Origin: Crambe crambe
Lineage: Eukaryota > Porifera > Demospongiae > Poecilosclerida > Crambeidae
DNA length: 64,000 bases
Assembly: GCA_963924555.1 (NCBI GenBank)
Contig: OZ004581.1
Location: 8,409,338-8,473,337 of the forward strand
Direction of reading: 5' to 3'
Below, one piece after another: positions 11,261-24,200 of this stretch. How positions within the stretch are numbered: position 1 is the first letter of the stretch; the number at the start of each line of letters is the position of its first letter. The notes beneath the pieces were generated by a model. The model searched no databases. It was not told the DNA's origin and saw only the letters and a program-made list of their open reading frames with translations. Both the position numbers and the translations under genes were made by a program.

Positions 11261-11686
11261 TAGTCTGGCGTAGCAGCGACCCTTACCAACCCAAGGGAAG
11301 GAAAAGGGTCTGGGGACATTAGCATCAACGACTTGTCACTTAATTCCAGGAACGTTAATTTACAACAAGATTATCACATGCACGGTATAATCATAATTTT
11401 GTGCGCATCAAGAGCCTTGCTCAAATTCTGGTGGATGACCTGTAGTGAAGTTGCTAAATATAACTAGATAGCTTATATTAAAACTTTGACTAGATACGAC
11501 ATAGCTATTAAAGCATTTTCTACATAAATCTATCATCTTCTTGGCCCTTGTCTCTTCCAAATTTTCCATCAAGCGATCTGATTGGTGGCGTCAAAATCTT
11601 GACGTGAGACACAAGTCGTTGATGCTAATGTCCCCAGACCCTTTTCCTTCCCTTGGGTTGGTAAGGGTCGCCGCTACGCCAGACTA
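11261..11686. mobile_element. Mutator-like non-autonomous element with 9-base target duplication
   Basis: It begins TAGTCTGGCGTAGCAGCGAC and ends with the near reverse complement. Inverted repeats run about 80 bases, including a shared ccagacccttttccttccct stretch. The flanking 9 bases atgcgtgta occur on both sides (11252-11260 and 11687-11695). Long inverted repeats with 9-base duplications are typical of MULEs. No open frame was recognised inside. Relatives lie at 51931-52415 and 25262-25630. Confidence 0.85.
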
Positions 11687-12036
11687 ATGCGTGTAGAAGT
11701 TGTAATGTGAACCTGTAATACTTACCACATTCGATAAGCCCATCAGCCCACCAGACCTACAAACAACTAAGATAAGCCAATGCACTTTGACAAACTGCTG
11801 TAGAATTAAGCTTGCCTATCATCTTCAGAAATGTCTGCCAAAAATGTTGCTAGGTTAGTCTGCGCATGCATAGACAAGGCATTGAATAATGCCATTGCAT
11901 GAATACCGTGGGTAACGGACCAATCAGATTGCTTGAATCCACATATATTAGGATATTGACTGGTACTGTGCGGATACCAAGGACTAGATATCCTTTCTGA
12001 GTATTGACATTACATTGACTATATCAATAGTCAATA

Positions 12037-12243
12037 CAGGGTTCTATCTAGGATTTTTTAATAGGGGGAAGAATATCTGTGTGGGAAAATTTTTGCCTTG
12101 GCCATGCCCACTTTTGCCCTTCTCGGATATCAAACCATGCCCACTTGTAAAAATAATACAAACAATGACTTTTAGCTAGCAGCTGCAATTGTTGACATGA
12201 GATTAAGATTACACTCCTAACCCCCCAGTAGATAGAACCCTGC
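12037..12243. mobile_element. Small terminal-inverted-repeat element
   Basis: The termini cagggttctatcta and tagatagaaccctg are reverse complements about 200 bases apart. A related end (ccagggtttcatctact) occurs near 8318. There is no coding content. Confidence 0.55.
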
Positions 12244-12467
12244 AATATTGTTTGTTCAATAGGTATTGGTGTACAATACTCAAACTGTGTGTATAAAAAT
12301 TAGTTCCAATGTCCAATAATTGGTCCAAATATTTTTTTTGTAGAAAAGGGTGGGTTTAAGTTGGAGTCAAAAAATGAGTAAAATTCATTTTGATACTGTT
12401 TCCAATACCACTCAGTAAACCTTAAGTGTCCAAAATATGGCCCTTTACATCTGGCTACATCACTCAC

Positions 12468-12527
12468 AAAATATAGTCCAGCCCTACTAGAAGTATAGCC
12501 GCCTTCTTTCTCTTTCTTAATCTTTAC
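12468..12527 (-). pseudogene. Relic of the MSDKK first exon
   Basis: The minus strand reads KIKKEKEGGYTSSRAGLYF, directly followed by a GTGAGT donor, as in gene A (…STSSRAEPYF|GTGAGT). The ATG is missing and the N-terminal part is decayed. No repeat array follows on the downstream side (below 12460), only ordinary sequence. Confidence 0.55.
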
Positions 12528-13247
12528 TTGAGGTTTTACGCCCCCGGGTCACGCCGCGCCGCGCCGCGCCCAGCTAGTTTTTACGTGCAGACTGCGCAGG
12601 CGCATGACGTGTAAGGGATTGGAAACCCGCCCCCGCATCCGTACATATACTCCTTGTCCGAGAGAAGTTTGCATGCAGTTTGGTTTCAGACCCCCCTGAC
12701 CTAAACTCTGGATCACAGAAACACTACTCTTTAAGCCTGTGGCACTGTAGCTACAGTTAAGTGGATGTTTACACAATCACATATCACATGCGTCAATCTA
12801 TGAATCTATGCAGGAGTATTTAGCAGGTCGAGCTGTTGCCAATTCGACTTACTAGCATCCATTGCGCTATAATAATAGAGCTCTCATTGAAATGCCTAAT
12901 TTTTCAGTCACCTTCAAACTTCATCTATAAAGTTGGGGGGGAATTACTATGACTGTACAAATTTTTACATTTGGATACATCAGTGATACTTGTGATAGCT
13001 ACTATCTTCCATGCTTGTTCTTATTCCTATGCATGCAATTCACACTTGGTGGCTGACATGAATAATACAACACAAGGAGATGCTACACAACAAGGTTGTC
13101 CTCAAGGTGTGAGATTTGACATTAATTTCCTATAATTATTATTACACTAGTTGGATCAATCGAGATAATGCACACCACCTACCAGCCCCACCCTTCAAAT
13201 AATGCGCATGCACAAAAAGTTAACGAATAATCACATCTCTAATAGAT
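12528..13247. other. No gene seen; GC-rich patch
   Basis: A CpG-rich patch (cgccgcgccgcgccgcgccc, about 12550-12570) stands out from AT-rich sequence. No exon with good splice sites was found. Confidence 0.4.
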
Positions 13248-13440
13248 TTAGCAAGTTGGTTCAATCCAATATCTTCCAGCACAGAAATCAGAGTCTCCTA
13301 GGACACAGGATGTCTCCCTTTCCTTGAAACACTCAGTAGTTTGATGTCTTTTGTGTTCCTCTTTAGAGTCTTGCAAAGGGAAGCAGATGATGTCCATCAT
13401 GGTTGGGGGACTGCAAGAACAACCTGCAATTAAGGGCCCA
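13248..13440 (-). pseudogene. Decayed Death-domain exon
   Basis: At DNA level the stretch aligns with the Death exon of gene C (17277 down to 16976): the shared pieces include caagttggttcaa versus cgagttggttgag, and cctaggacacagg versus cccaggacacagg. The reading frame is disrupted, giving only a CSPPTMMDII-like start and no intact helices, so it is a dead paralogue. Confidence 0.65.
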
Positions 13441-14611
13441 TGAAGTTTCACTCAGATAAGGGAGTCTATAGTCCACCCAACCCACTTTGCCAGTGTATGC
13501 TTTGAGGTACACACATGCTTGTACATGTACATAATACTGTAGCTATGACAACTGTAGTGATAGGCATTCCTGCCTATGATCGCATCAGCACATGCACACT
13601 GTGTTGAATTGTATTGCCAGCACTATATACGAGTCAGAGGCAGTTGCCAGCTCATCTAAGGCACTGGAAGAATGGTTCATATCAAAGAGTCAGTGAGATT
13701 ATGTGACTGCAGTGAGATGAGAGCATGCACCTAGCTCTCCATTAAAGCCACTCTGCAATGTCCTATTCCAACCATTTGACCTCCCTAAACCTCCTTATTA
13801 AGCCTGGCCCATATAAAATAAATAAAAAAATAAGGCAAACCAATAAGAATGTGGTCACAGTAACAGTGCCCTTGAAGTGCATGTTGTGATTCACCAACTG
13901 AAATGCCTGCAAACTGCCATTATGAAGTACTAGTTCTACTAACCATTTATATAATCATTCTCCCTATTAAATACCGTATAGCGTGATATTTTCGTGGATA
14001 AAAATTTTCATGGTTAATACACGAGAATAAGGGAATTTATATGGTTCACACATCAATATTATTTAATTTTTTGTGCTATATAGACCCTTTGCTCACTAGT
14101 GGATTATTAGAGAGAACAGACTGTACAATTATAGCAACCACCTCTGGGCCACCAAAAGGTGGTCTCTTAATGGAGATGGTCTCTTAATGGAGATGGTAAT
14201 GGAGGTGGTCTCTTTACAGAAGTCAAAATCAATGGTACAAGCACTATTGGGACATAACCAAGTGGTCTTTGAAGGGAGGTGGTCTCATTTCATTGTATCC
14301 ACTCACTCAAGGTGTCATCTCTAACTTGACTCTTTGACTGATTTCCTTGTTGGTTCACTCTATAGATATACATGATGGAGGTTGTCTCATAAAAATGACA
14401 TTCTTTAGTCATAGCCACTTACATCAGGATCACTGCTTGTTCCTAGTGATAGAGATTTGCTCAAAGTTGTGGACTGAGTAGGTGTTGGACTGCAACCAGG
14501 CTGAAGTTGAGGTGCACTTTGCAACTGGTTCGATGGAAAACATAATCATAATATCTACAATCAGTGACAGGTCAGAGAATAGACATAATGCATTATCATT
14601 ACCAGTTCACT
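13441..14611. other. No intact gene seen
   Basis: It contains imperfect direct repeats of ggtggtctcttaatggagat around 14155-14290 and AT-rich sequence. No exon could be supported. Confidence 0.4.
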
Positions 14612-15690
14612 ACCTTTCTCCAATTCTTTTTTCAACTGATCAATTTCCTTGTCCTTTTTGGTTCAGTTGTAGCTGGGACTTATTCAGAAGCACTGCAATT
14701 ACCTGGTCACAACATGAAGAGTCAGCGGAGAAGAAGTAGCTATAGTCAGAAAAATTATTGTTAATACAGGTACATCCCAACACCTGCACATGAAGTAAAT
14801 TGTGCACTTATGGCTGACTGGGTCAGTCCAAGACCTGAATTCAAATGTGAAGTTTGACACTCTAAAGGTAAGAAGGAATGATCTTGATTGAGTATCCATC
14901 TATAGCTAAACTACACACTTCACCTTTCTCCAATTCTTTCTTTAAATGATCAATCTCCTTGTTCTTTTCGTGTAAACTCAGTTAGTGTTCCTTGTGAGTC
15001 TGTCAGCTCATACTTGTGGTAAATCAATCTGGAAAAAACAACAAAAACAAACAAACAAACAAATAACCAATGGGTAGTACAAGTAGCTAATACATGCTAT
15101 GCTGATCAGATGCTGGAGGAGGTGATACTATCTCTATCTCTTCCTGCCACAGGTCTAGCAGAATCTTGGCATTATTCTTCTTGATGAATAATAAGTGTTC
15201 TGAGATCTCCAAAGCTTCTGCCAGTTCCTTTACCTTCTCATACTTCTAAACCTCCATGGCGTTGTACATCAATTCTCATAGTGAAGGTACAATAGGAGAC
15301 AGCATGTAAGTAACAATGCAGAGAGTGAGTATGTTCATGTATCCTGAAGGAATGAAATTAAGCATCAAAATACAACAGTGAAAGAATAGACCACATGACT
15401 TGTAAGTAACAATGCAGAAAGTGAGTCGGTTCAGAATAACTTACCTACTGAAATAAAGGATCAAAATATGACAGTGAAGGTGATTCTTACGGACCAATGC
15501 AATGCCTGCCAAGAAATGACCTTCAACCTCCAACATCTTCAGCAATGGCGTGGGGTTCTTCATGCACACACAAAGGTGGAAAGCTAACAAAAGAAAGGAG
15601 TGGTGTCACCATAGAGATAACCTGAAAACTCAATCCCTCGCAGACAATCTCAGAAAATCTGGTTCGAAGTTGTGCAAGATGTTTATGATC
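14612..15690 (-). pseudogene. Remnant gene with coiled-coil exons upstream of the dead Death exon
   Basis: Minus-strand pieces with exon-like borders, in transcription order, are: HKHLAQLRTRFSEIVCEG (near 15690-15625); FHLCVCMKNPTPLLKMLEVE, ending at GTAAGA (15583-15491); KYEKVKELAEALEISEHLLF, then IKKNNAKILLDLWQEE, starting at 15245; and two related coils, KNKEIDHLKKELEKG (near 14990-14925) and KKDKEIDQLKKELEKG (near 14660-14610). The last two are paralogous, so an exon was duplicated. Phases do not connect (15491 into 15245 gives a stop) and relic microexon units lie in between, so the gene looks broken. Its end would have been the decayed Death exon at 13248. No family was recognised beyond coiled coil. 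Confidence 0.5.
15285..15480 (-). pseudogene. Two stranded microexon-type repeat units
   Basis: The 115-base unit of arrays 1 and 2 is recognisable here (gcatgtaagtaacaatgcag twice). One unit keeps both splice sites, but its triplet is TAG, a stop: TTTATTTCAG|TAG|GTAAGT. The other has triplet GAT but has lost the donor (GATACATGAA). This is the only stop triplet seen in any unit, and it is outside the arrays. Confidence 0.65.
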
Positions 15691-16001
15691 TATCAAAAGA
15701 GGAAGACACATTCCTTATAGCGAAGAAATCAAAAGTCTACAGCTAGAGAAAAAAAAAAGAAACTGGAACCTGTTCCTCTTCACAGGGAGCTAAATGAGTC
15801 CAATGGTGTTCATGATATGATCTCTGTCCACTCACCATCTTCTAATTCCCTGTCCTTGGAGGTACATCCAAGTATCTGAAGGTGCCAGGAATTATATAAT
15901 CAGTAAGCACTTTAGATGTAGCTAAGCTTGTTACTATGAGGTATTCTGTGATCATATGAGTATTGAATCTCGACCTCTTGTTGTGTCACCTGACTTTGCA
16001 G

Positions 16002-16783
16002 GTTGGAAGACCGATTTGCAATGGCTGCAAAAAGATGGTTGCTTCAGTCTATTCCAAGGCTAATCCCAGCAACGAGTCAGTGCAGTTCAGCATATTTGTC
16101 AACAATGCCATTGAAGATCAGTCTAATGTAAGTTAACTTTCAAGACTTACTGTTAGCCAAGTGTGGTTGGTTCTGGAAAAAAAAAAGGTTCACACCGTTA
16201 TCAAAACAGTTTAGGCACAATAACTCGTGTTACTCCTCAGGTGCTGAATAGAGATCTCTTACCTTGCACGGACTTACGTACACCCCTTATGACTTGAAAT
16301 TTACCCATTCTCTGCTTTGGAGATGGCAAAGACACACTTAGTAACGACAGCAACTCAGTAGTCCCATGGGAACAAAGGTAAGGCTTATATCAAAGTTTGA
16401 ACCATGGGGAGTTATACAATACAGTGGAACCATCTGATAAAAGACCAGCTAGCTAGCTATATCCATTCAGATATAGCTACAGTGAACTCAATCTAATCCA
16501 GCCACCTTTGGGACCAGTAGAAGTGTCCTGATTAGGGGTGCATGGCCTCATTTCAGGGGTGAATTAATTATGAAGTACTTTTTAAAGTGACCTGAATACA
16601 AGGGTGATCTCATTTCAGGGGTCCTGATTAGAGGGAATTCACTGTATGTATGTCAAGACGCCTTCCCTCACTGTACAGGCTATTCCTTTCGGACAGTTTT
16701 GGCAGCACAATAAAGTCGGTCAGTCGCATGTCATCTTTGATATTGAAACTGATCTATATAGTGGAGGACGATCAGACTTGAAG
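16002..16783 (+). CDS. Possible plus-strand exons of an exonuclease-like gene, incomplete
   Basis: Exon 16002-16127 follows TGACTTTGCAG, is exactly 42 codons (VGRPICNGCKKMVASVYSKA, then NPSNESVQFSIFVNNAIEDQ...) and ends at GTAAGT. Exon 16679-16783 follows CTCACTGTACAG, reads AIPFGQFWQHNKVGQSHVIF, then DIETDLYSGGRSDLK, and ends at GTACAG. The two join in phase 0. HVIFDIET resembles motif I of DEDD 3'-5' exonucleases, but only that motif is seen. Further candidates at about 16242-16278 and 16326-16378 do not keep phase with the last exon. No start or end was found, so this may be a gene fragment. Confidence 0.4.
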
Positions 16784-16975
16784 GTACAGCAGGCCCAAAC
16801 TCTTTCATGAGACTAACTCAACTTCTTTCTGCAAGATATAGCTATAGCTAGCTAGCTGACTCTTTCATGAAACAAACTTTTTTCTGCAAAATATATTCAC
16901 TGTACAGTAGCTGTAACTATATGTTATGTAAATAATAATTAAATAATAAAAAGGGGAATTTAAAGCACTATATAG

Positions 16976-19760
16976 CTACATGCAAAGCTTAACTTCTATC
17001 GACCTTGCGAGTTGGTTGAGTTCGCATTTTTCCAGTACAGAAATAAGAGTTTCCCAGGACACAGGGTCTTCCCCTCCCCCTTGTAGCCATTCTCGTAAGA
17101 TTCGATGAATGATATCTTCTGCATTGTTCATTTCATCTCGTTTTATGGTTTCAACGTGTGCACCTGTCTCATCATTAAGGAGAAATATTCCAAATGTTCT
17201 ATACTTGTCCCCCACCTCTTGAACCACCTTGTATTGGATAATATCAGGCATGCATGGGGGGCTGCGAAGTCCTGGTTCTGTGAATTAATGGTTACGATAG
17301 GTATACCTTATCACATGCTACATGTATGTGCTTCAAACCATATGGAGTGCACAAGGATTAAATGGGCTACCGTACAGCGGGATAATTTTGGTGGGGATAA
17401 AATTTCAGTAATTTCGGTAATCAGTCTATCGAAAATTTTTAAAGCCACCATGTAGAGTTATTCTTTTTGTTTGTACATTCAATGTTAACTTCTGGTCTTA
17501 GCTAGTTAAAAAGTCACCATGATTGCAAAGAGGGCTATACCTGAAGAAATGAAGGCCAAAATAGGCAAGTATGCAAGCCAAGTGAAAATGGAGATTCAGC
17601 AGTCTGTAGATATTGTTGCGCATGCGCTAAAACCATCCGTATTGTCCTTTGATGATTAACGAAATATTTTATCTCCAAAAAAAAAACCTACTGTATGGTA
17701 TGATATTTACCTTCTTTCCTCCAGTTACACATAGCTTTATTTCCAGGAGTCTGCTCTGGAACCCCACACATACATTCTGGAAGTAAAACCATGAGATTAT
17801 GGTGTAGATGGTCCCCCAACTTGATAACAGGAGGGCCCCCCCATTAATATTCAGTGGTATTTTCAACCATAGCCTGCATTATGTGGTGTAGTACCTTGTC
17901 TCTTATCTTTTAAGACTCTCCCCCTCTACTGCCCCCCTCAACTTTCATTTTGTTCCTACTCCACTGCATTAGCTCATACTTTTGTGCACGTATGTAATTC
18001 TCATGCATGCAGGAATACATCTACCAGTAGCTTACATTATAGCTACCTATTACTTACTAGCACATGTTAGTAGAATAGGATAAGGCTCATCCTCATTCTT
18101 ATTCAAATTAAATTTGAACTTTACAGTTAGGGGACATTGATGTTGTGGTTTAGGGGAGATCTCCATCTGCATTCGAGGCGGATGTCTCTTTTGTTGATCC
18201 AGTGATTCTATCAATTTCCCATCCTTACTCCAAAACTCCACATCTTTAAGAAGTACCTATCAATATATTATTTGACCACATGATATAGCTGATAAACCAT
18301 AATGCAGTAACAGGGATTATTAAAAGTTCTATACATCCTCCCAAGATGTTCCATATTAGGTCGTTTTGTTGACTGTGAGCATAAAAAAAGAGTTTCTTTT
18401 TTTTTGCATGCACATGCAATGACATGCTTCCACTCTACATGTACATGCATGGTTAGAAATTTGGACCAAAAGCATTTTAGGTTGATAAATCACTTATTAA
18501 CCTCCTGCAGTGGTTGATAAATGCTGAACCAGTAGGACTGCTGATTTATAGGTCAGTGATCAACCTCAGTGCTTACAGTCTAAATTTAACCTTGTGCTTA
18601 TAGCTGATATTTAAGCCTCTGGACAACAACCAAACAAATAAAATAAAAAACATCCCACTTGGAGTAGATATGCGTTTTTGGTATCGAAATGAAGATTACG
18701 CAATTCAAGGCTCATTGAAGGTGAAATCCACTGTTTCTGAGCAAACACTTTATACCCACCTAATGCAAGCACCTCTAAATAAGATAGCTAGTGTCCTTAA
18801 TTAAAGTCTTGAGCTGTCCAGTAGCAGATCTTTTATGAACATTTGAACCTTATAGAGACAGTAATACCTGCTGGTGAGAAGCAAATCACCTCCTTCACTG
18901 AATTTAAGGAAAGCACTCATTCATGACTATACTTTTCTAAGCTCTCTTTTTTTTTCCTTTTTTTTTTTGCATGGAAACAATATAAACAAGAATAACCTCC
19001 AAGATAAGGACAATTAAAGGTCTTTCCTTCCAAGTGTCCTCATTCAGAGGTTCCACTGTAGTTATGAACTTACCTCTTTACATGGTGGCATGTTAAATGA
19101 TATGTAGATGTAGATATCTGAACAATCCTTGCACACTTTGGGCTTCACACAAGTGAGGCTGTATCCAAAGTTACTTACAGTCAGTTTATCTTCCTTTCCA
19201 ATACAAGTGAAACAAAAATGGTCAAGAGAAAAAAGGCAATAGTTACCTTTCTTGTGCTTAAACAAAGACATAACTTTTGCTGTGCGTTCCAGTGGTTTAA
19301 AGTGATGCACAGTTTTTTCTCCATTGTAGTCAGTGTGATGAGCCTTGAGCAAGATTACTCCAGAGTCATCTTGCATTATGTGAGGTAATATAATCTTGAT
19401 GGGTTGGAGTAATTGTACCTCTTCTTGTGGACACAGGAATAAGATTGGTGAAATAGGGTGCATATTGGTCGGATAACTGAATGGTCCATGCAAAGCTATG
19501 CCTACTTCGATGTTAACGGTCAAGCCATCTTCTATCGCTCCTTTAGGGATTTCCACAATAACTCCCATCTTTTCATTTTTGAATCTTGCACCATCGTGGT
19601 CAAAAGAAAAAGTTTCAAGTGGTTGTAAAAATGGATATTCATAAATGTCAACTTCTGTCACTTTCTCCAAACTTGGTTTTGTTGCATTATCTGAATGGAT
19701 GATACCATGCAGATGATTTTTAACTAGCATATAGTTTATTCGGAATGACAATTTTACTTT
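16976..19760 (-). CDS. Gene C: ZU5 and Death domain protein (N-terminus not found)
   Basis: Three exons connect in phase. 19074-19760 (229 codons) is a ZU5 domain: GARFKNEKMGVIVEIPKGAI is the typical start, followed by a PHGPFSYP-like segment and VQLLQPIKIILPH. 18058-18256 starts VLLKDVEFWSKDGKLIE; it may be the UPA-like linker that follows ZU5 in UNC5, PIDD and ankyrins. 16976-17277 is a Death domain (GIFLLNDETGAHVETIKRDE, then WETLISVLEKCELNQLARSI) ending in TAG. Death folds mediate signalling complexes in apoptosis and innate immunity. The first exon starts in phase 0 after CTACCACAG, so earlier exons must exist, but none was convincing between 19761 and 21252. It is paralogous to gene B, with the same exon borders and phases. 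Confidence 0.75.
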
Positions 19761-21252
19761 CTGTGGTAGTTAATAGTAATTATTCATGCAATCACCAGCT
19801 ATAATTATAGCTAACAGTGTCTGAGTCATCAAGTAACTACATGTAGGTATGCCTGTAGCTTTGACTACATCAGATGGTTGCCATGGAAGGTCCTGGAGCT
19901 CTGATTTTTTGCACGCTGGCTACTGACCACTACAGGATAGGAGCTTAACTTTTGTAGCCTAGCCAAGTTCTATGACCCAGCCAACACCTTCATTCCTGCT
20001 GGAGCGTGACTTGTGCCTATGACCACCCTTACCAACTCAATTGCAACGGAATACCTCATACATCTCATTCTGATCATGGAAATCCCAGGTAGCTAAACCT
20101 CCCATGATTATTCTCTAAATCTTATTCCTGAAGACCTACTTAACAACTGTGTAGATAGCTATTTGTTGTTGTTGTTTTTGTTGTTGTTTTTGTTGTTTTT
20201 TCCTGCTTGGTATGTGTTTGCCCTCCAAGTAGAAAAATTAACAATACTAGGGCAATGTGCAACATTAGACAGCGAGCGACCAAGCAAGTATTTTTTAGTG
20301 CTCCAACTCTTTAGATTTTGCTGCTGAGTTTAGGTAATGTAACAAAGCACTTAAATAAGCATAGAGCCTCTACAACTACTACTATAGCATTTGACTGTGA
20401 GTAAGTGACCAAGTAGCTGAGAGGTTCCAGTGCTTGATATTGCTGTCAGAGACAAGAGTCATTAAGTGGTGGTTCCAACCAGTAAGAAGTGATAAAGTAA
20501 TGATATAATGATAATATGATGTGAATAAACAGACATGTTGAATCAACAAAACGTTCCCCGTAGCTTAATACAAGACATTTTACCGGAAGTGGAGACCCTG
20601 TACCTTGGTCTTAGCATAGACTGTAGGCTTATCTAAGTGGATTGTTGGCCAAGTAAACCACCCACTAGGCTTATGTAAGTATTTTGTGGCAAGCATTACA
20701 GGTTCATATTAACATGCTAGCTGATACAAGTAATCCACCACATGATTAATAGGCAATAACATGCTTTTGAGAACAATTTGGGTATAATTGCATTCCACTC
20801 AGGCTTCACCTCATGCAATTACCTAGCAAGTTTCTCATGCAATTATACCCAAATTGCACTCAAAAGCATGTGATTACCTATACTAATAAAATGAAGGGGA
20901 AAAAATGAAAGAAAACAAGTAAAGAAAAAACATTTATTCAAATAAATGAAAGTAGTATAGGGATGCACTGGTCAAAAAAGAGTTGAAACAAGAGCTGAAT
21001 AGATGAGATGATGCAAGGATGAAGTCAAAACAGGGTGCAGTAACTAGGTGTGACATACCCACATTCGACTTCATCCCTAGGGCTCGCTTGCTAGCCGCTA
21101 TTGAAAAGGAGTCTGGACATGGCTACATGCTTCGCCAGTATAGTCTCTTGGACTGACACCATTGTAGTATCCAACTGATTCTTTTATGCCATTTTTTGTA
21201 CCTCACACTCATTCCTATTTTCATTGTTAAAATTATTATCATGGTCATGTTA
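19761..21252. other. Intergenic between genes B and C
   Basis: No coding exon was supported. It holds a TTG-rich simple repeat (20162-20200) and an inverted repeat at about 20741-20886 whose arms include acatgcttttgagaacaatt and ttgcactcaaaagcatgt. Confidence 0.5.
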
Positions 21253-24200
21253 TTAATAAAAATACCAATCACTAATAGTTTCATTTATTTCTTCTGCAAG
21301 TGTTTTCAATCCGATATCATTTAAGACTTTGACAAGACTCTTCCACGAAACTTCTACTCCCTTTCCTTCCAACCAATTGTTGAGTATTCTCATGGTGATG
21401 TCCACTGCAACCCCACGAAATTGTTCTTGAATGGCCTTCACATGACTGCCTATTTCATCCTTCAGCAGTAATATCCCAAAACTGGAATAATCTGCTCCGA
21501 TCTCATTTGGAATGTTGATGTTACGCCTGAGGCCAGGGCCAGGGAAGTTGAGTAAACAGGGCATAGTGGGCTTCAAACCTGGAAGAGTAAGTAATAACTA
21601 ACTGTTACCCCTTTAATTATGAGTGAGGTTGTATGTCTCTAGAAAAGACTGTTGCCTCAGCCCTTTTTACATCAGATTTTATCATCCCTACATTAACTAT
21701 ATATTATTATATCATGCATAGATATTATGTGGGTTGCTCTGTACGTGCTCATGCAGTGTTCTCCGATCATCATCACTCTCTTGCATGCAATACTTGAAGT
21801 CTGTGTTCTTACTGCTCTTGGTTTCCTGTCGTCTCGTTTCCCTGCTGTCTTACCTCTTGTCTGAGCTGTAGTTGTCTATCTCACTGCTCCAGCATTTTTA
21901 AGTGTTATATATTATCGGGTTGGCCAAAATGCAGAGAAGGCCGAGTCCTCCGGTGCTGACCTCTCTTTAATGGAAATATTTGTGGCCAAATTTATGGACA
22001 ATGTCTCAAAATTTACACCATGTGGGTCAGTTGTTATTCTAGTTAGCCTCCTATCTGAGAATTTATTATCCCCCAGTGTTCTGCTTCATATCTACCTACA
22101 TACAACTGAGAGACCAAATGCATCTGGAGATTATGGAGATACTTACATATTCTTTCTCTCTTGTTAGTTTCAAGTGACATTCCTTGATCTCCTACACACA
22201 CAAATAAAGCAATCAATAATGATAGCTCTGCAGCTATATAATTGTCATAAAAATTCATTAGAACTTCTGTGGTTATTATTGGATTTGGTAGGTGTTAGGA
22301 AGTAACAGATTAATATAGAACATAGCTAGTTTGAATACAGTTGTCTGATTGGTCACTCTGAGGTCTCATAAGCCGTGTATACATGCACGCCCAACCCAAG
22401 TTGAGATTCGATCCGGATTCCAACCCACCTAATTGATGTGGGTTGGGCTACCCGGATTGGAATCCGGGTTGGCACCATTCACATGCGAAGCAAATCCGGG
22501 TCGAATCTGGGTTAGAATCCCCGCATAAATGGGGCTATAGTCACCTGGTAGAGGTAGACTACATATAGACTACCTCCTCCTAAGGCATATTCTTTAAAGG
22601 GTAACTGAAATGAAAAAATCATTTCTCAGTTTATTACATTTTTGGGTTGTTTTGTATGCCTACATTACTGGGAAGAAATATGAGAAGCATTGGTTGAAGT
22701 CTCACTGAGAAAATAGCAGTAGAAGTTGGCCATTTCATTTATATCTTGTTTGGGGCGGGACTTACTTGTGATGTCATAGAGGGAATTCATTGTATAATCC
22801 CTATTGAAAATAATACAAATGTTGGAGCCTGTATTTCACATAAGGTTTGATATTTCCACTCCAAAGTTTGCACTAACAAATGCTAGGGTATGTTAAAGGC
22901 TGTAACAAAATTTAAAGTCCATGCCTCTGATCAAAGGTGAGATATCCTTCACTGCATACAAGATTATAAAAAGAGGCTTTCTGAGCTGATGACCAATCTA
23001 GTATGCTGTAAGTAGGGGCCTAAAAGTCTTAGATAGACTTACTGGAGTATGTGTGAGCTGTCTTAGATATACTGGGACATGTGTGAGCTATATATAATAG
23101 TTAGACAACGAGACCTAGGGATCTAAGTTATTTAGAGACCCGAGGGCCCTGGGCTGTAGCGACCCGAGCGCAGCGAGGGCGCTACCAAGGGCCCGAGGGT
23201 CTCTAAATAACTTAGATCCCGTTGGTCAAGTTGCCTAACTTATTTAGAACATAGCAACATAGTTTTGGAACTTAGAAAGGCTTCAAATGAATCGCTAAAG
23301 TTAGCTAGTCAGCCATGAAAGCTTCGTGCACGGAAAATCCAGCAGCTGAAATCACCAGAACTAAGGTAGGCTTTCTAGCTTATACGCTTGAAAATATGAA
23401 CTAACTAAGCTTTCTACGCTACCTTCGGTACCTTGTTACTCTTTTCTAGGCTTTAGTTGGTACTCACTAGTGTCAGGAGGCGAGAAACTAGCTTTCACCA
23501 TTTTTTGACAAGTCTTCTAACACACACCCACCAGGCGGGGTTGGTTGGTTACTATGGATTCATAACAATATTTCTAATTGCTGCCCACCACAGGTTTACT
23601 AAGTGCCCGGGGCACTTAGTAAACCTACTGTTAGGCACTTAGTATCCCTGTGATGCATTATGAGGTTTAGAAGATCTGATTTTGTATTGTGAATGTACAG
23701 AGCTGTGTTCTAAAACATAAAAGATGATCCCTAGCTAGTCATGCAGCTTGTATGTTTATTTTGACAACTAGTAGGTATGATGCCTTGTGCTGTATATCTT
23801 ATGTATAACTCACACATGCTCCAGTAAGAATTCTAGCCCCCTACCTACAGCATGATAAGCTGGCCATCAGCTCTGAGTGCTTGTTTTTACATTTTGAAGT
23901 GATTTTTTTGAATATCTCACCTTTGGTAACAGGCATGAGCTTCAAATATTGGCATAACTTTTAGCATACTCTAAGATTAACTTGTGCAACGTTTGGAGGG
24001 AATACACTGAACCATGTGTGAAATACAGACTCCAGCATTTGTATTATTTTCAATAGGGATTGTACAATGAGTTCCCTCTATGACATCACAAGTAAGCCCC
24101 GCCCAAAACAGGATGTAAATGAAATTATCAACTTCTACTGCTATTTTCTCAGTGAGATTTCAACCAATGCTTCTCATATTTTTTCCCAGTGATGTAGGCA

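Noticed and set aside
22043-22258. Extra gene B exon in the last intron
   Set aside because: Frames exist, but the flanking exons (25804 and 21578) already join in phase, as in gene C, and no good acceptor-donor pair was found.
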